A stretch of 23,862 nucleotides of DNA from Limiplasma sp036652695 (GTDB lineage Bacteria > Bacillota > Clostridia > Christensenellales > Aristaeellaceae), in assembly GCA_036652695.1 (NCBI GenBank), contig JAVVVJ010000042.1, forward strand, positions 1 to 23,862, written 5' to 3'. Each line of letters opens with the position of its first letter. Within the stretch, counting starts at the first letter, position 1. The notes beneath the pieces were generated by a model. The model saw nothing but the letters and a program-made list of their open reading frames with translations. It was not told the origin of the DNA and did not search any database. Position numbers and translations under genes: made by a program. Below, in pieces: positions 15,201-22,898 of this stretch.

Positions 15201-16097
15201 TCAAGCTTGACCCAGCGTATCGCCGGGCAGCAGCTCCACTGGCACAATGAGGTTGCATACGCGCGCAACGCTCGGCTGCTGTATGCGCTCAATGAGCAGC
15301 TCCGCTGCCCGGCGGCCAATTTCCCACGCGTTTTGACGGATGGTACACAGCTTTGGGCGCGCTAGCTGCAAAAGCTCCGAACCATCATAGCCTGCTAGCG
15401 ATATTTCTTTGCCCACCATCAGCCCGGCATCCCGGATGGCTTCCAGCGCGCCAAACGCCGCCAAATCATCCGGAGCGAGGATGCAAGTGGGCGCTTCGGT
15501 CATCGTAAGCAACTTTCGAACCGCGCCGTAGCATTTGCGCGGTTGAAGGTATTCCGCCTCCAGCAGGTACGCCTCGCGCACCGTTAGGGCATGCTGATTC
15601 ATCGCATGGCGAAAGCTGGTCAAGCGCGCCTCCGTAACGGCGCTTTGTTTGCCGTGAACATAGGCGATCCGCTGATGCCCTAGCTTTGCCGCATGCGCCA
15701 CCAATAGCTCCATGCCGCCCACGCTGTCACTGAAAACCGCGCTGTGGTTGGGAAAGCTGTGATCAATTGTGATGGCGGGCAATTTCGCGCGCATGAGCTG
15801 CGCAACCTCGGCGGCATAGAAATCAACGCTTGCAACGCAAATGCCATCCACGTCGCGATGCTTTCCATGGGTCATGGCGCTTTGACCTAGGCTGATCAAG
15901 GTAATATCGTAGCCCTGCTTTTGTGCGGCTTGCCAAAAGCTATCCAGCACGGCAGAAAAAAACGGGCTTTTCAGGCCGCCGCATTCATTCGCAAACAGCA
16001 CGCCAATGCTGTAAGAACGGTTGGCTTTGAGCGCCTTGCTGGCCGCCGATGGGGAAGCGCGGCCTTTGTCAACCACATCCCATATGCCTGCCGTCAT
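15201..16097 (-). CDS. LacI-family regulator with a shortened DNA-binding domain
   Basis: The 298-residue protein has a full LacI-type sugar-sensing domain (from about residue 30, IGVLFANECGG, to the end), with the usual segments FFSAVLDSFWQAAQKQGYDI, HSAVFSDSVGGMELLVAH, LGHQRIAYVHG and APDDLAAFGALEAIRDAGL. The N-terminus starts like a LacI helix-turn-helix (MTAGIWDVVDKGRA) but then jumps straight to SPSAASKALKANRSYSIGVL, which matches the hinge segment (compare RPNAVARGLASKKTTTVGV in CcpA). Family members have about 60 residues before the 'IGV' strand; here there are 30. About 33 residues (recognition helix and helix 3) are therefore missing in frame. ATG 16097 has GAGGG 6 bases upstream. 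It may be inactive in DNA binding, a recent deletion, or a rearranged regulator. Confidence 0.85.
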   Translation of the reverse strand: MTAGIWDVVDKGRASPSAASKALKANRSYSIGVLFANECGGLKSPFFSAVLDSFWQAAQKQGYDITLISLGQSAMTHGKHRDVDGICVASVDFYAAEVAQLMRAKLPAITIDHSFPNHSAVFSDSVGGMELLVAHAAKLGHQRIAYVHGKQSAVTEARLTSFRHAMNQHALTVREAYLLEAEYLQPRKCYGAVRKLLTMTEAPTCILAPDDLAAFGALEAIRDAGLMVGKEISLAGYDGSELLQLARPKLCTIRQNAWEIGRRAAELLIERIQQPSVARVCNLIVPVELLPGDTLGQA

Positions 16098-16176
16098 GAT
16101 CATCCCTCGCATTCTACCGCAAAGTCGCGCGGAGGCGCTAAAAAAGCGTGCGGCGGCGCTTGCCGGGGTGGGCTGA

Positions 16177-18015
16177 TCATTCTGCGGTGAGGTATTTTTC
16201 CACCACATAGCCTTGGGTAACGTCTGTTTTTACCTTGACCCAGCCCTCTTCGGCACAGCGCTCCACCACAAGCAGGCGCTGGTTTTTGTAAAGCCGCCGC
16301 ACCACTTCGCCGCTTAAATCCGGCTCGGCACGCAGGTTGAGCGAGCTATCCTCCTCAATGCCTGTGATCAGCGCAAACCATTGCCCCTCTGCCGCTTGCA
16401 GCGTGGTGGGCATCAGTGTGGGGCGCGGGATCAGCGTAGGCGCGGGCCCCGCCGTGGCAGATAGCTCCGCGTCCGCGTGGGAGGGCTCAGTTGCCATTTC
16501 GGGAAATTGGCGCAGCTCCATGCCCGGGTAGTAAAAGCTTAAAATTTCCTGATAGGTCTTCTCATAGCGGGCAGCCATCCATTCCGCGCCACGCTGGCTC
16601 ATGCCCACGCCATGACCAAAGCGCCGCGCCTGAACGGTATAGGCGTCATCGCTCTCTGCCACAACCCAAAGCTCGTTATCATAATTGCTGCTGATGTCCA
16701 TGCCAAACGCTTTTTCTGCCGTGGGGAAGATGGGCAGGTTCAATGTGAAGCTCTCCTCAATGGGGGTAAATGCGCCATAGGCGGGCGCGGGGGTCGGCAC
16801 GGGCGTTGGCGCGGGGGTCGGCTCAGCATCCGCGGCTGTGGGGGCGGGGCTGGGCGTGGAGGTCGGAACGGCGGTTTCCTCCGGCATTGCAAAAAGGCTG
16901 ACCTCCTCGGTATCCAAATCCGCAATGGCGGGCACGACATCGGTGCGCGTGCGCCCGCTGACGCGAACCGTCAGGTGCAGCTGCGTTAGGAGCTTGGAGC
17001 CTTTTTCGCCCTTTGGCGTGTCCAGCTTTAGCGCGCTCACCTCGTCCACGCGGACGCTCTCCGGCGCGGCGTCAAAGCCGCGTTTGGCAAGCTCCGGCGC
17101 AAGCTCGGCGGAGAGCAGCTTGCGCAGTCCATAAGCGCCCAAATCCCCATCCTTGGCCTTTTTGGAAATCACGATGCGCTTTACGGTGCTGGATGGGTTT
17201 TCTACGTCGTATTCATCCGCGCCAAACGCGTAATAGCGCATGTCATCGTTTGTGGGCCATACGGTGGAGACAAGCTCGGTTTGGCCGCCGTTGCTGGCAG
17301 CATAAAAGCACTGGGCAAGCTTGTCCTGATAGAAGCCGCATATGCCGCGCGTTTCGTGCACGGCCTGCTCCGCTTGGTTGTAGCCGTCCACGTAGCCGCG
17401 AAAGACCTGATCGTTTGTCGTATCTAATACATCATAGGCACGAGCGCTGTTTTGCTTGCGCAGTGCGTAGGTGCGCGCGGTGATAGCCTGTGCCTTGAGC
17501 GCCTCCAGCGGGAAAGCGTTGTTCATTTCATAGGGTACCACGCCAAGCAGATAATCCTCCACGTCAATGGTGAGCACGGGTCGTATGGCGCCCTCCAGCA
17601 CATCAAGGCTGAGGTCGCCCTGATAGAGCGCGGGGTAGTTGGTTATGCGCAGGCCGCCTTGCGCCTCCTGTGCGTAGCGGGTCAGGTGGAGGCTTTGGTT
17701 GGCGTTGAGGCTCATGCCCGCGTAATATAGGTAGAGGCTTCCGTTTTTCAATAAAATGCTCAGCTCGCTGCCCGCCGCGAAGCGCATTAGCTCCATCCCG
17801 TTCATTTGAAGGCCATAGGGGCTTGCGAGGGTCAGATCGATGCGGTCGGATATGCCAAGGCGGCTCAGCAGCACGCGCACCACTTGACTGCGCATGTCAG
17901 CCTGCTTGATGGGTACGCTTTGCTCTCCCAGCGCTGTGGGCGTGAGTGCGAGCAGCGCAAGCACCATCATCATTGCCATGATTTTCGTTCCAGATCGGCG
18001 TTTAGAACAAGTCAT
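16177..18015 (-). CDS. SpoIID/LytB-domain peptidoglycan protein with SH3 domain
   Basis: The 612-residue protein has a signal peptide (about 1-30, cut after ALG), a SpoIID domain from about 145 (YLLGVVPYEM with probable catalytic Glu163, then FPLEALKAQAITARTYALR and FYAASNGGQTE) and its closing motif FGHGVGMSQRGAEWMAARY (467-484). The domain is split by a Pro/Thr/Ala-rich linker at about 383-412. A bacterial SH3 domain closes the protein (about 545-612, NLRAEPDLSGEVVRRLY, GWVKV, QGYVVEKYL). SpoIID is a lytic transglycosylase of engulfment; relatives such as LytB act in vegetative wall remodelling, so sporulation is possible but not proved. ATG 18015 has GAAGGAGG 6 bases upstream; a longer frame to 18240 is ignored. 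The LacI gene follows 79 bases later on the same strand. Confidence 0.9.
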   Translation of the reverse strand: MTCSKRRSGTKIMAMMMVLALLALTPTALGEQSVPIKQADMRSQVVRVLLSRLGISDRIDLTLASPYGLQMNGMELMRFAAGSELSILLKNGSLYLYYAGMSLNANQSLHLTRYAQEAQGGLRITNYPALYQGDLSLDVLEGAIRPVLTIDVEDYLLGVVPYEMNNAFPLEALKAQAITARTYALRKQNSARAYDVLDTTNDQVFRGYVDGYNQAEQAVHETRGICGFYQDKLAQCFYAASNGGQTELVSTVWPTNDDMRYYAFGADEYDVENPSSTVKRIVISKKAKDGDLGAYGLRKLLSAELAPELAKRGFDAAPESVRVDEVSALKLDTPKGEKGSKLLTQLHLTVRVSGRTRTDVVPAIADLDTEEVSLFAMPEETAVPTSTPSPAPTAADAEPTPAPTPVPTPAPAYGAFTPIEESFTLNLPIFPTAEKAFGMDISSNYDNELWVVAESDDAYTVQARRFGHGVGMSQRGAEWMAARYEKTYQEILSFYYPGMELRQFPEMATEPSHADAELSATAGPAPTLIPRPTLMPTTLQAAEGQWFALITGIEEDSSLNLRAEPDLSGEVVRRLYKNQRLLVVERCAEEGWVKVKTDVTQGYVVEKYLTAE

Positions 18016-18103
18016 AAAGCGCCTCCTTCCATTGGCTGCGGGATGATAAGGAATCCCATAAACAAACGCGCGGGCGGCATAAAAACCTGCATGTTTAAAA
18101 TTC

Positions 18104-18180
18104 GACATTTGTCTTTGGCCTCCTGCTTTGAGGCTGGCGGTGCATGGCAAATGTCCGGCTCTGTATGCGCCATGCACCGC
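18104..18180. repeat. Overlapping inverted repeats in the spoIID-like/feoA intergenic region
   Basis: A perfect 12-bp inverted repeat (GCGGTGCATGGC 18137-18148 with 18169-18180, 20-base loop) shares its left arm end with a second 8-bp repeat (GACATTTG 18104-18111 with CAAATGTC 18148-18155). No clear promoter for either divergent gene was found in 18016-18262, and no Fur-box match was seen. The repeats could be a regulatory RNA structure in either leader or a binding site. Confidence 0.5.
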
Positions 18181-18262
18181 TTTGCAACGCTTCGCATACC
18201 TTGATGGCAAGGACGGCGGAGGTCTGCCCTCCCTCGTCACCTATGATAAGGTGGTGCGGTTC

Positions 18263-18514
18263 ATGATGGAACAAACGCTCGCATTAAGTGCGCTCGGCGG
18301 TGGGCAAACCGCCGTGATTACATCGGTGCACGGCAAGGGTGCGATGGGCGCGCGTCTACGCGACCTCGGTTTTACGGAGCAAAGCACGGTAACCTGCTTG
18401 TATGCCTCGGCGTTTGGTGATCCGCGCGCCTACCGTGTCAAGGATACGGTGATCGCGCTCAGAAGAGCCGATGCCTGCTGTATCGGCTGTCATTGCACGG
18501 GAGGTGCGCGATGA
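18263..18514 (+). CDS. feoA: FeoA, ferrous iron transport accessory protein
   Basis: The 83-residue protein is a complete FeoA SH3-like domain (LSALGGGQTAVITSVHGKGA, then MGARLRDLGFTEQSTVTC and DPRAYRVKDTVIALRRADA). FeoA works in the cytoplasm with FeoB to import Fe(II). It ends in CCIGCHCTGG, with three Cys in a short tail that may bind metal. ATG 18263 was chosen because AAGGTGG lies 8 bases upstream; the longer frame to 18128 runs through the intergenic repeats. Its stop overlaps the feoB start by 4 bases (ATGA), so translation is coupled. Confidence 0.9.
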   Translation: MMEQTLALSALGGGQTAVITSVHGKGAMGARLRDLGFTEQSTVTCLYASAFGDPRAYRVKDTVIALRRADACCIGCHCTGGAR

Positions 18515-20592
18515 ACCCTTTGCGCGTGGCGCTGTGCGGAAATCCCAATGTGGGGAAAAGCACGGTGTTTAACGCGCTGACAGGGATGAGGCAGCACACG
18601 GGCAATTGGGCTGGGAAAACGGTGGAAAGCGCGCGCGGGCAGGTGCGCGGCGAGCAGCAAGATTGGACGCTTGTGGATCTGCCGGGAGCCTATTCGCTGC
18701 TGGATGGCTCACCAGAGGAGGTTGTCGCAAGTGATTACTTAAACTTTATGGAGCTGGACGCGGCGGTTGTGGTCTGTGATGCTACCTGCTTGGAACGCAG
18801 CCTTAACCTAGCGCTACAGGTATCGGAGGCATGCCCGCGCGCGGTGCTCTGCGTTAACCTGATGGACGAGGCTGTAAAGCGCGGCATTCAGATTGACATT
18901 CCCATGCTGGAGACGCTGCTATGCATGCCTGTGGTGGGCGTGACAGCAAAAAAAAAGCAGGGGTTAAAGGAACTGAAGCGCCGCGTGTTGCAGGCGGTAA
19001 CGGCGCCTGACGCGCTTTGCGAATCCGCAGTGCGCCTTTGCTATCCGCAGGTGGTTGAGCGTGCGGCGGCGGCACTGTGCCCGGCGTTGCTTGCGGCGTT
19101 TCCGCGCATTCAAGGGGAGCGAAGCGCACGGTTTGCGGCGCTTCGCCTGCTGGTGGGGGGCGAGCGGTTTTTGCGGCGGCTCTTGGAGGAAGCAAGGCCG
19201 GAGGGCTATGCCGCGCTTTGTGAGGGATTTGCTCAGCAACGCGCCGCGCTGGAGGCGGAGGGCTATGTAAACGAGCGCCTTGCGGCAGAGCTGATTACGG
19301 AGGGCTATCGGGTGGCTGGCAGGCTTTGCGAGGCGGCTGTCAAAAAGCCAGAGCAATCGTCCGCGGAGCTTCGTCAGCTACGCGTGGATCGCGTGCTTTC
19401 CAGCAAGCGCGTGGGCATCCCGCTCATGCTTGGCTTGCTTGCGCTGGTGTTTTACATTACCATTTCCGGTGCGAACATCCCCTCCGCTTGGCTTTCCGCA
19501 AAGCTGATGGGCTTGGAGCCTATGCTTCGCGACTTGCTGGCATCCGCGCGTGCGCCTGCGTGGCTGATTGGTCTGCTGGTGGATGGCGTATACCGGGTAG
19601 TGGCGTGGGTGGTATCCGTCATGCTACCGCCTATGGCCATCTTCTTCCCGCTGTTTACGCTGCTGGAGGATTTTGGGTTTCTGCCGCGCGTCGCCTTCAA
19701 CTTGGATTGCTGCTTTCAGCATTGCTGCGCGTGCGGCAAGCAGGCGCTGTGCATGATGCAGGGTTTCGGTTGCAACGCGGTGGGGGTTATGGGCTGCCGT
19801 ATCATCCAAAGCCCGCGCGAGCGGCTGATTGCCATTCTCACCAATGCGCTTGTGCCTTGCAACGGGAGATTTCCCACCCTCATCGCATTGATTTCCATGT
19901 TCTTTGTTTTTTCCAGTGGCGCAATTGCCCCGATTCTTTGTGCGTTGGCGCTGGTCGGGCTGATTGTGCTCAGCGTTTTGATGACCTTTGCTAGCTCCAA
20001 GCTGCTTTCCAAAACTGTGCTAAAGGGGATTCCTTCTTCGTTTTCGCTGGAACTGCCCCCTTTTCGTCGCCCGAAGATCGCGCAGGTTTTGGTGCGCTCG
20101 GTGCTGGATCGCACGCTCTTTGTACTTGGGCGCGCGGTGGCGGTGGCCGCGCCTGCGGGGCTGTGCCTGTGGGTGTTGGCGAATGTAACCGTGAATGGAA
20201 CGCCGCTCATACGCCTCATGGCAGATTTTCTGAATCCCTTTGGACGGCTACTGGGCATGGATGGTGTGATTGTGCTGGCGTTTATCCTTGGGTTTCCCGC
20301 CAACGAGATTGTGCTCCCAATTGCCATCATGGTGTACCTGTCTCAGGGCGCGCTCATTGAACCGCAGGGGTTTGACGCGCTGCGTGCGCTGCTGGTTTCA
20401 AATGGCTGGACGGTATGGACAGCCGCGTCCATGATGCTGTTTTGCCTATTCCATTGGCCCTGCTCCACCACTGTACTCACGATCTACAAGGAAACCAAGA
20501 GCGCCCGGTGGACGCTGCTGAGCATGCTGCTGCCTACGGCTATCGGCTGTGTGGCCTGCGCGCTGCTTACGCTGGTCAGCAGGCTGTTCTAG
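18511..20592 (+). CDS. feoB: FeoB, ferrous iron transporter with GTPase domain
   Basis: The 693-residue protein imports Fe(II). The N-terminal G domain shows G1 GNPNVGKS (10-17), a switch Thr (about 37, GNWAGKTVES), G3 DLPG (56-59) and G4 NLMD (116-119). The rest is a polytopic membrane domain with the FeoB gate segments (FGCNAVGVMGCRIIQSPRER and FILGFPANEIVLPI) and Cys-rich stretches (FNLDCCFQHCCACGKQALC, unusually dense in Cys). FeoB is usually 650-770 residues, so it is complete. ATG 18511 has GGGAGG 6 bases upstream and overlaps feoA by 4 bases. No feoC is seen. A large stem-loop terminator follows at 20659-20710. Confidence 0.95.
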   Translation: MNPLRVALCGNPNVGKSTVFNALTGMRQHTGNWAGKTVESARGQVRGEQQDWTLVDLPGAYSLLDGSPEEVVASDYLNFMELDAAVVVCDATCLERSLNLALQVSEACPRAVLCVNLMDEAVKRGIQIDIPMLETLLCMPVVGVTAKKKQGLKELKRRVLQAVTAPDALCESAVRLCYPQVVERAAAALCPALLAAFPRIQGERSARFAALRLLVGGERFLRRLLEEARPEGYAALCEGFAQQRAALEAEGYVNERLAAELITEGYRVAGRLCEAAVKKPEQSSAELRQLRVDRVLSSKRVGIPLMLGLLALVFYITISGANIPSAWLSAKLMGLEPMLRDLLASARAPAWLIGLLVDGVYRVVAWVVSVMLPPMAIFFPLFTLLEDFGFLPRVAFNLDCCFQHCCACGKQALCMMQGFGCNAVGVMGCRIIQSPRERLIAILTNALVPCNGRFPTLIALISMFFVFSSGAIAPILCALALVGLIVLSVLMTFASSKLLSKTVLKGIPSSFSLELPPFRRPKIAQVLVRSVLDRTLFVLGRAVAVAAPAGLCLWVLANVTVNGTPLIRLMADFLNPFGRLLGMDGVIVLAFILGFPANEIVLPIAIMVYLSQGALIEPQGFDALRALLVSNGWTVWTAASMMLFCLFHWPCSTTVLTIYKETKSARWTLLSMLLPTAIGCVACALLTLVSRLF

Positions 20593-20658
20593 GGGCGCGG
20601 GGCGGCTGCGGAGGGGGGGCGGTGAAACCCCGGGAGCAGGGATGCGCCGCGGTACAAG

Positions 20659-20710
20659 AAAAGCTCATCCGGCGCGGCCATTGACATGGCTTGCAACAGG
20701 ATGAGCTTTT
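20659..20710. terminator. Bidirectional stem-loop between feoB and the epimerase gene
   Basis: A perfect 12-bp stem (AAAAGCTCATCC 20659-20670 with 20699-20710) encloses a 28-base loop. The loop holds a second 5-bp hairpin (GCCAT, TGAC, ATGGC). It ends in TTTT on the rightward strand and in TTTT on the leftward strand too, so it probably stops both convergent genes. The region 20593-20658 between feoB and the stem has no gene. Confidence 0.75.
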
Positions 20711-20738
20711 GAACCGAAAAAGCACAGGGATTGCTGGC

Positions 20739-21944
20739 TCATTTCGCCAGCAATTCCTCCATCATCTGATCCACCATGATCAGCATCCTAGGCAGATGGA
20801 ACGGGCCTTTGAAGGTGCTGCCCTTGGTGGGGGGCATGGTGGGCTTGCCATCGCGGCGCAAATAACCGTACCATTCGCCGTATTCAGGATCGCTGAACAC
20901 CTGCTTGCAGTACTCCAGCGTCTTGGTGAACCAAGCATGGTATTTTTCATCGCCTGTATCGCGGTATGCCATCAGCGAGGCGATTAGGATTTCATTATGC
21001 GGCCACCAGAGCTTCATATCGTGCTCGTACGCCTCGGTGGGCAGACCCTTGCAATCAAGGAAATACAGCAGTCCGCCGTATTCCTTGTCCCAGCCCGCTT
21101 CAATGGCAAAATCGAACACGTTGCACGCTTTTTGCAGCAACGCTTGATCACCGGTGCGTTTGGCTGCCTCCATCAAAAACCAGCTACATTCAATGTCATG
21201 ACCGGGATTCACCACACGCCCGGCGGTGATGTCGCCCATAAATTCGCCGTTCATGCCCACGGTTTCCAGCGTGCAGCGCATATCTGGTTTGTGATGATAA
21301 CGGAAAATCATATCGATGCACTCGTTCGCGCGCGCGTCATAGAGCGCCGCGTTTGCGGGGTCACAGCGCCGCAGCACGGAGCTGATATTGAGGTAGATCA
21401 TCGGATCGCCTAGTGCGCGCCCGGTGCGCGTTTCGGGGATCGTCTTGGGGCCAAGGCCGGTCGGATCCTTCATGAGGCCATTTACAAGCTTCCAGATCAG
21501 CTCGTAGGCATCGCGCGCGCGCGTCATGCAAACGTCATCGCCTGTTACGGCGGCGTATTCCGCGTTGGCAATCGCGTAAAAGCCTTCGGAGAAGCAGTAG
21601 CGGCGTTGGCGCAACGGCTTGCCATCGGCGGTTACGGTGAAGTACATGCGATTGCCCATCGCGCGGTTCATGCAATGCGCTTCCATAAAATCCAAGCAGC
21701 TCTTTGCGGCGTTGAGCCATTCGGGCTTTGTGCCATACTGCTGGCACAGGTAGGAAAAGGTCCAAGCGCAACGCCCCTGCATCCACACGCTCTTATCGGT
21801 GGAATAGATTTTGCCGGTGCGATCCAGACAGGTGTAAACACCTCCATTTACAGGATCCATGCCGTTTTGCAGCCAGAAGCGGACGCATGCGTCCAACTCC
21901 TCACGTACCCATTGATGCTGTTGTTTCATGAGCTGCTTATCCAT
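20739..21944 (-). CDS. N-acylglucosamine 2-epimerase (AGE) family sugar epimerase/isomerase
   Basis: The 401-residue protein is an alpha/alpha-barrel of the AGE/cellobiose epimerase/mannose isomerase family. Catalytic-site histidines appear in NPGHDIECSW (His249), WWPHNEIL (His316) and GPFHLPRML (His383), along with aromatic residues of the sugar cleft. It interconverts C2 epimers of hexoses or N-acylhexosamines; whether it acts on GlcNAc/ManNAc, mannose or a disaccharide cannot be read. ATG 21944 was chosen because AGGAGGG ends 9 bases upstream; ATG 21953 lies directly on that site. The stop codon sits in a 9-bp hairpin (20730-20738 with 20746-20754). It follows the GntR regulator by 14 bases, so both form one operon. 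Confidence 0.9.
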   Translation of the reverse strand: MDKQLMKQQHQWVREELDACVRFWLQNGMDPVNGGVYTCLDRTGKIYSTDKSVWMQGRCAWTFSYLCQQYGTKPEWLNAAKSCLDFMEAHCMNRAMGNRMYFTVTADGKPLRQRRYCFSEGFYAIANAEYAAVTGDDVCMTRARDAYELIWKLVNGLMKDPTGLGPKTIPETRTGRALGDPMIYLNISSVLRRCDPANAALYDARANECIDMIFRYHHKPDMRCTLETVGMNGEFMGDITAGRVVNPGHDIECSWFLMEAAKRTGDQALLQKACNVFDFAIEAGWDKEYGGLLYFLDCKGLPTEAYEHDMKLWWPHNEILIASLMAYRDTGDEKYHAWFTKTLEYCKQVFSDPEYGEWYGYLRRDGKPTMPPTKGSTFKGPFHLPRMLIMVDQMMEELLAK

Positions 21945-21958
21945 CGCTACCATCCCTC

Positions 21959-22654
21959 CTAAAATTCCTCAAAACTATTGATGCCGGAGTATTTGCCGGA
22001 TGCGAAATGCTTAACCATTGCCTTAGCAAAGGCTTCATAGTCATGCTGCTCCAGCGCGAGCACAATTTCCTCGTGCTTGCCGATGGTGTTACCCATATGC
22101 TTGAGCTTTTCCTCGGTTTGAAAGTTTTCATCCACCGCCCAGATGGCATCCAGCAGAGAATTGAGCACGCCGTTATCCAGCCTGCGGAACAACGCCATGT
22201 GGAAGGCGCGGTCATCCGCGTGGAAGAAGATGCGTTCTTCCCATTTGGCCTTGATATTTTCAAAAATCTCGCGTATCATTTGAATGTCTTCCGTGGTTAG
22301 CGTCAGATAGGCCATCCGCATATAGCCTAGCTCAATGGTTTTGCGAATGTTGAACATTTCCTGAATGGAGGTAAAATCCTCGCCGACAGTAAAGAAAAGC
22401 ACATTTTGAAAGATGTAATCCAAATTGAAGGCCTTTACCACCGTGCCGCGGCCGGGGCAAGCCTGAATCATACCCATGAGTTCCATGCTTTTGATGGCCT
22501 CGCGAAGCACATTGCGGCTCACGCCAAGCATTTGGCACATATTTTGCTCCGTGGGCAGGGAATCGCCTGCCTTTAGGTTGTTGCGGATAATATAGGCACG
22601 GATTTCCCGGAAGGTTTGGATGTAGAGCTTATCCTCTTTTTTGATATTGTTCAT
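21959..22654 (-). CDS. GntR-family regulator, FadR/FCD subfamily
   Basis: The 231-residue protein has a winged helix-turn-helix (about 12-75, LKAGDSLPTEQNMCQMLGVS then RNVLREAIKSMELMGMIQ) and an all-helical FCD sensor (about 88-220). The FCD metal-site pattern is intact: Asp148-x3-His152, His194 and His216. FCD regulators bind sugar acids or carboxylates and control the adjacent catabolic genes. It is the first gene of the operon with the AGE-family epimerase and is divergent from the SGNH esterase; it probably controls both through the shared palindromes (inference). The ATG at 22654 has a weak AGAGG site upstream and a strong promoter at 22729-22701. Confidence 0.92.
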   Translation of the reverse strand: MNNIKKEDKLYIQTFREIRAYIIRNNLKAGDSLPTEQNMCQMLGVSRNVLREAIKSMELMGMIQACPGRGTVVKAFNLDYIFQNVLFFTVGEDFTSIQEMFNIRKTIELGYMRMAYLTLTTEDIQMIREIFENIKAKWEERIFFHADDRAFHMALFRRLDNGVLNSLLDAIWAVDENFQTEEKLKHMGNTIGKHEEIVLALEQHDYEAFAKAMVKHFASGKYSGINSFEEF

Positions 22655-22689
22655 GCTGCTGGCCTCTTGCTCTCATTTGTAGGGCAATT

Positions 22690-22712
22690 ATGCATTTCAC
22701 ATTGTAATGCAT
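22690..22712. promoter_or_regulatory. Candidate operator: ATGCATT/AATGCAT palindrome over the gntR -10 box
   Basis: ATGCATT (22690-22696) and AATGCAT (22706-22712) are exact complements 9 bases apart and cover the leftward -10 box. ATGCAT appears again at 22843-22848, just after the -10 box of the divergent esterase promoter. Three copies of this 6-mer in about 160 bases suggest a shared binding site. Confidence 0.5.
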
Positions 22713-22729
22713 GGCTGTGCATTTGTCAA
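22701..22729 (-). promoter_or_regulatory. Sigma-A-type promoter of the gntR-epimerase operon
   Basis: Read leftward: TTGACA (22729-22724), 17-base spacer, TACAAT (22706-22701). The boxes match those of the divergent esterase promoter exactly. The overlapping TTGTCAAACA resembles FadR-subfamily operators (TNGTNNNACNA) with one mismatch at the end. Confidence 0.75.
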
Positions 22730-22765
22730 ACAGAATTTGAAACGAAACCCGCTTTCGCTGTCAAA

Positions 22766-22785
22766 TTCGCTAGTATTTTAGCGAA
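22766..22785. promoter_or_regulatory. Candidate operator: TTCGCTA/TAGCGAA palindrome between the divergent promoters
   Basis: TTCGCTA (22766-22772) and TAGCGAA (22779-22785) are exact complements 6 bases apart. The palindrome extends with A/T bases on each side if two bulged As are allowed. It lies between the two -35 boxes, 27 bases before the esterase -35, a position suited to control both promoters. Confidence 0.5.
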
Positions 22786-22812
22786 AATTTAAGTGCTTTT
22801 TCCGAAAACGAG

Positions 22813-22841
22813 TTGACATAATATGTAGTTCGTATTACAAT
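22813..22841 (+). promoter_or_regulatory. Sigma-A-type promoter of the SGNH esterase gene
   Basis: TTGACA (22813-22818), 17-base spacer, TACAAT (22836-22841). The predicted start near 22848 leaves a 50-base leader that begins with the hairpin at 22852-22870. Confidence 0.75.
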
Positions 22842-22851
22842 CATGCATACT

Positions 22852-22870
22852 TGCGATGCGATGTATCGCA
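22852..22870 (+). promoter_or_regulatory. Start-proximal leader hairpin of the esterase gene
   Basis: TGCGAT (22852-22857) pairs with ATCGCA (22865-22870) around a 7-base loop. It would sit at the very 5' end of the mRNA, so it may protect it from decay. Short enough to be chance. Confidence 0.3.
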
Positions 22871-22898
22871 ACCGATCGTGAAGATAAGGAGCAAAGAT

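Noticed and set aside
16098..16208. Longer start of the LacI-type gene at 16208, which might supply the missing DNA-binding part
   Set aside because: The added residues are Ser/Ala-rich, resemble no helix-turn-helix and overlap the end of the SpoIID-like gene. No ribosome site precedes them.
18016..18240. N-terminal extension of the SpoIID-like frame to 18240
   Set aside because: It precedes the signal peptide and overlaps inverted repeats; ATG 18015 has a strong ribosome site.
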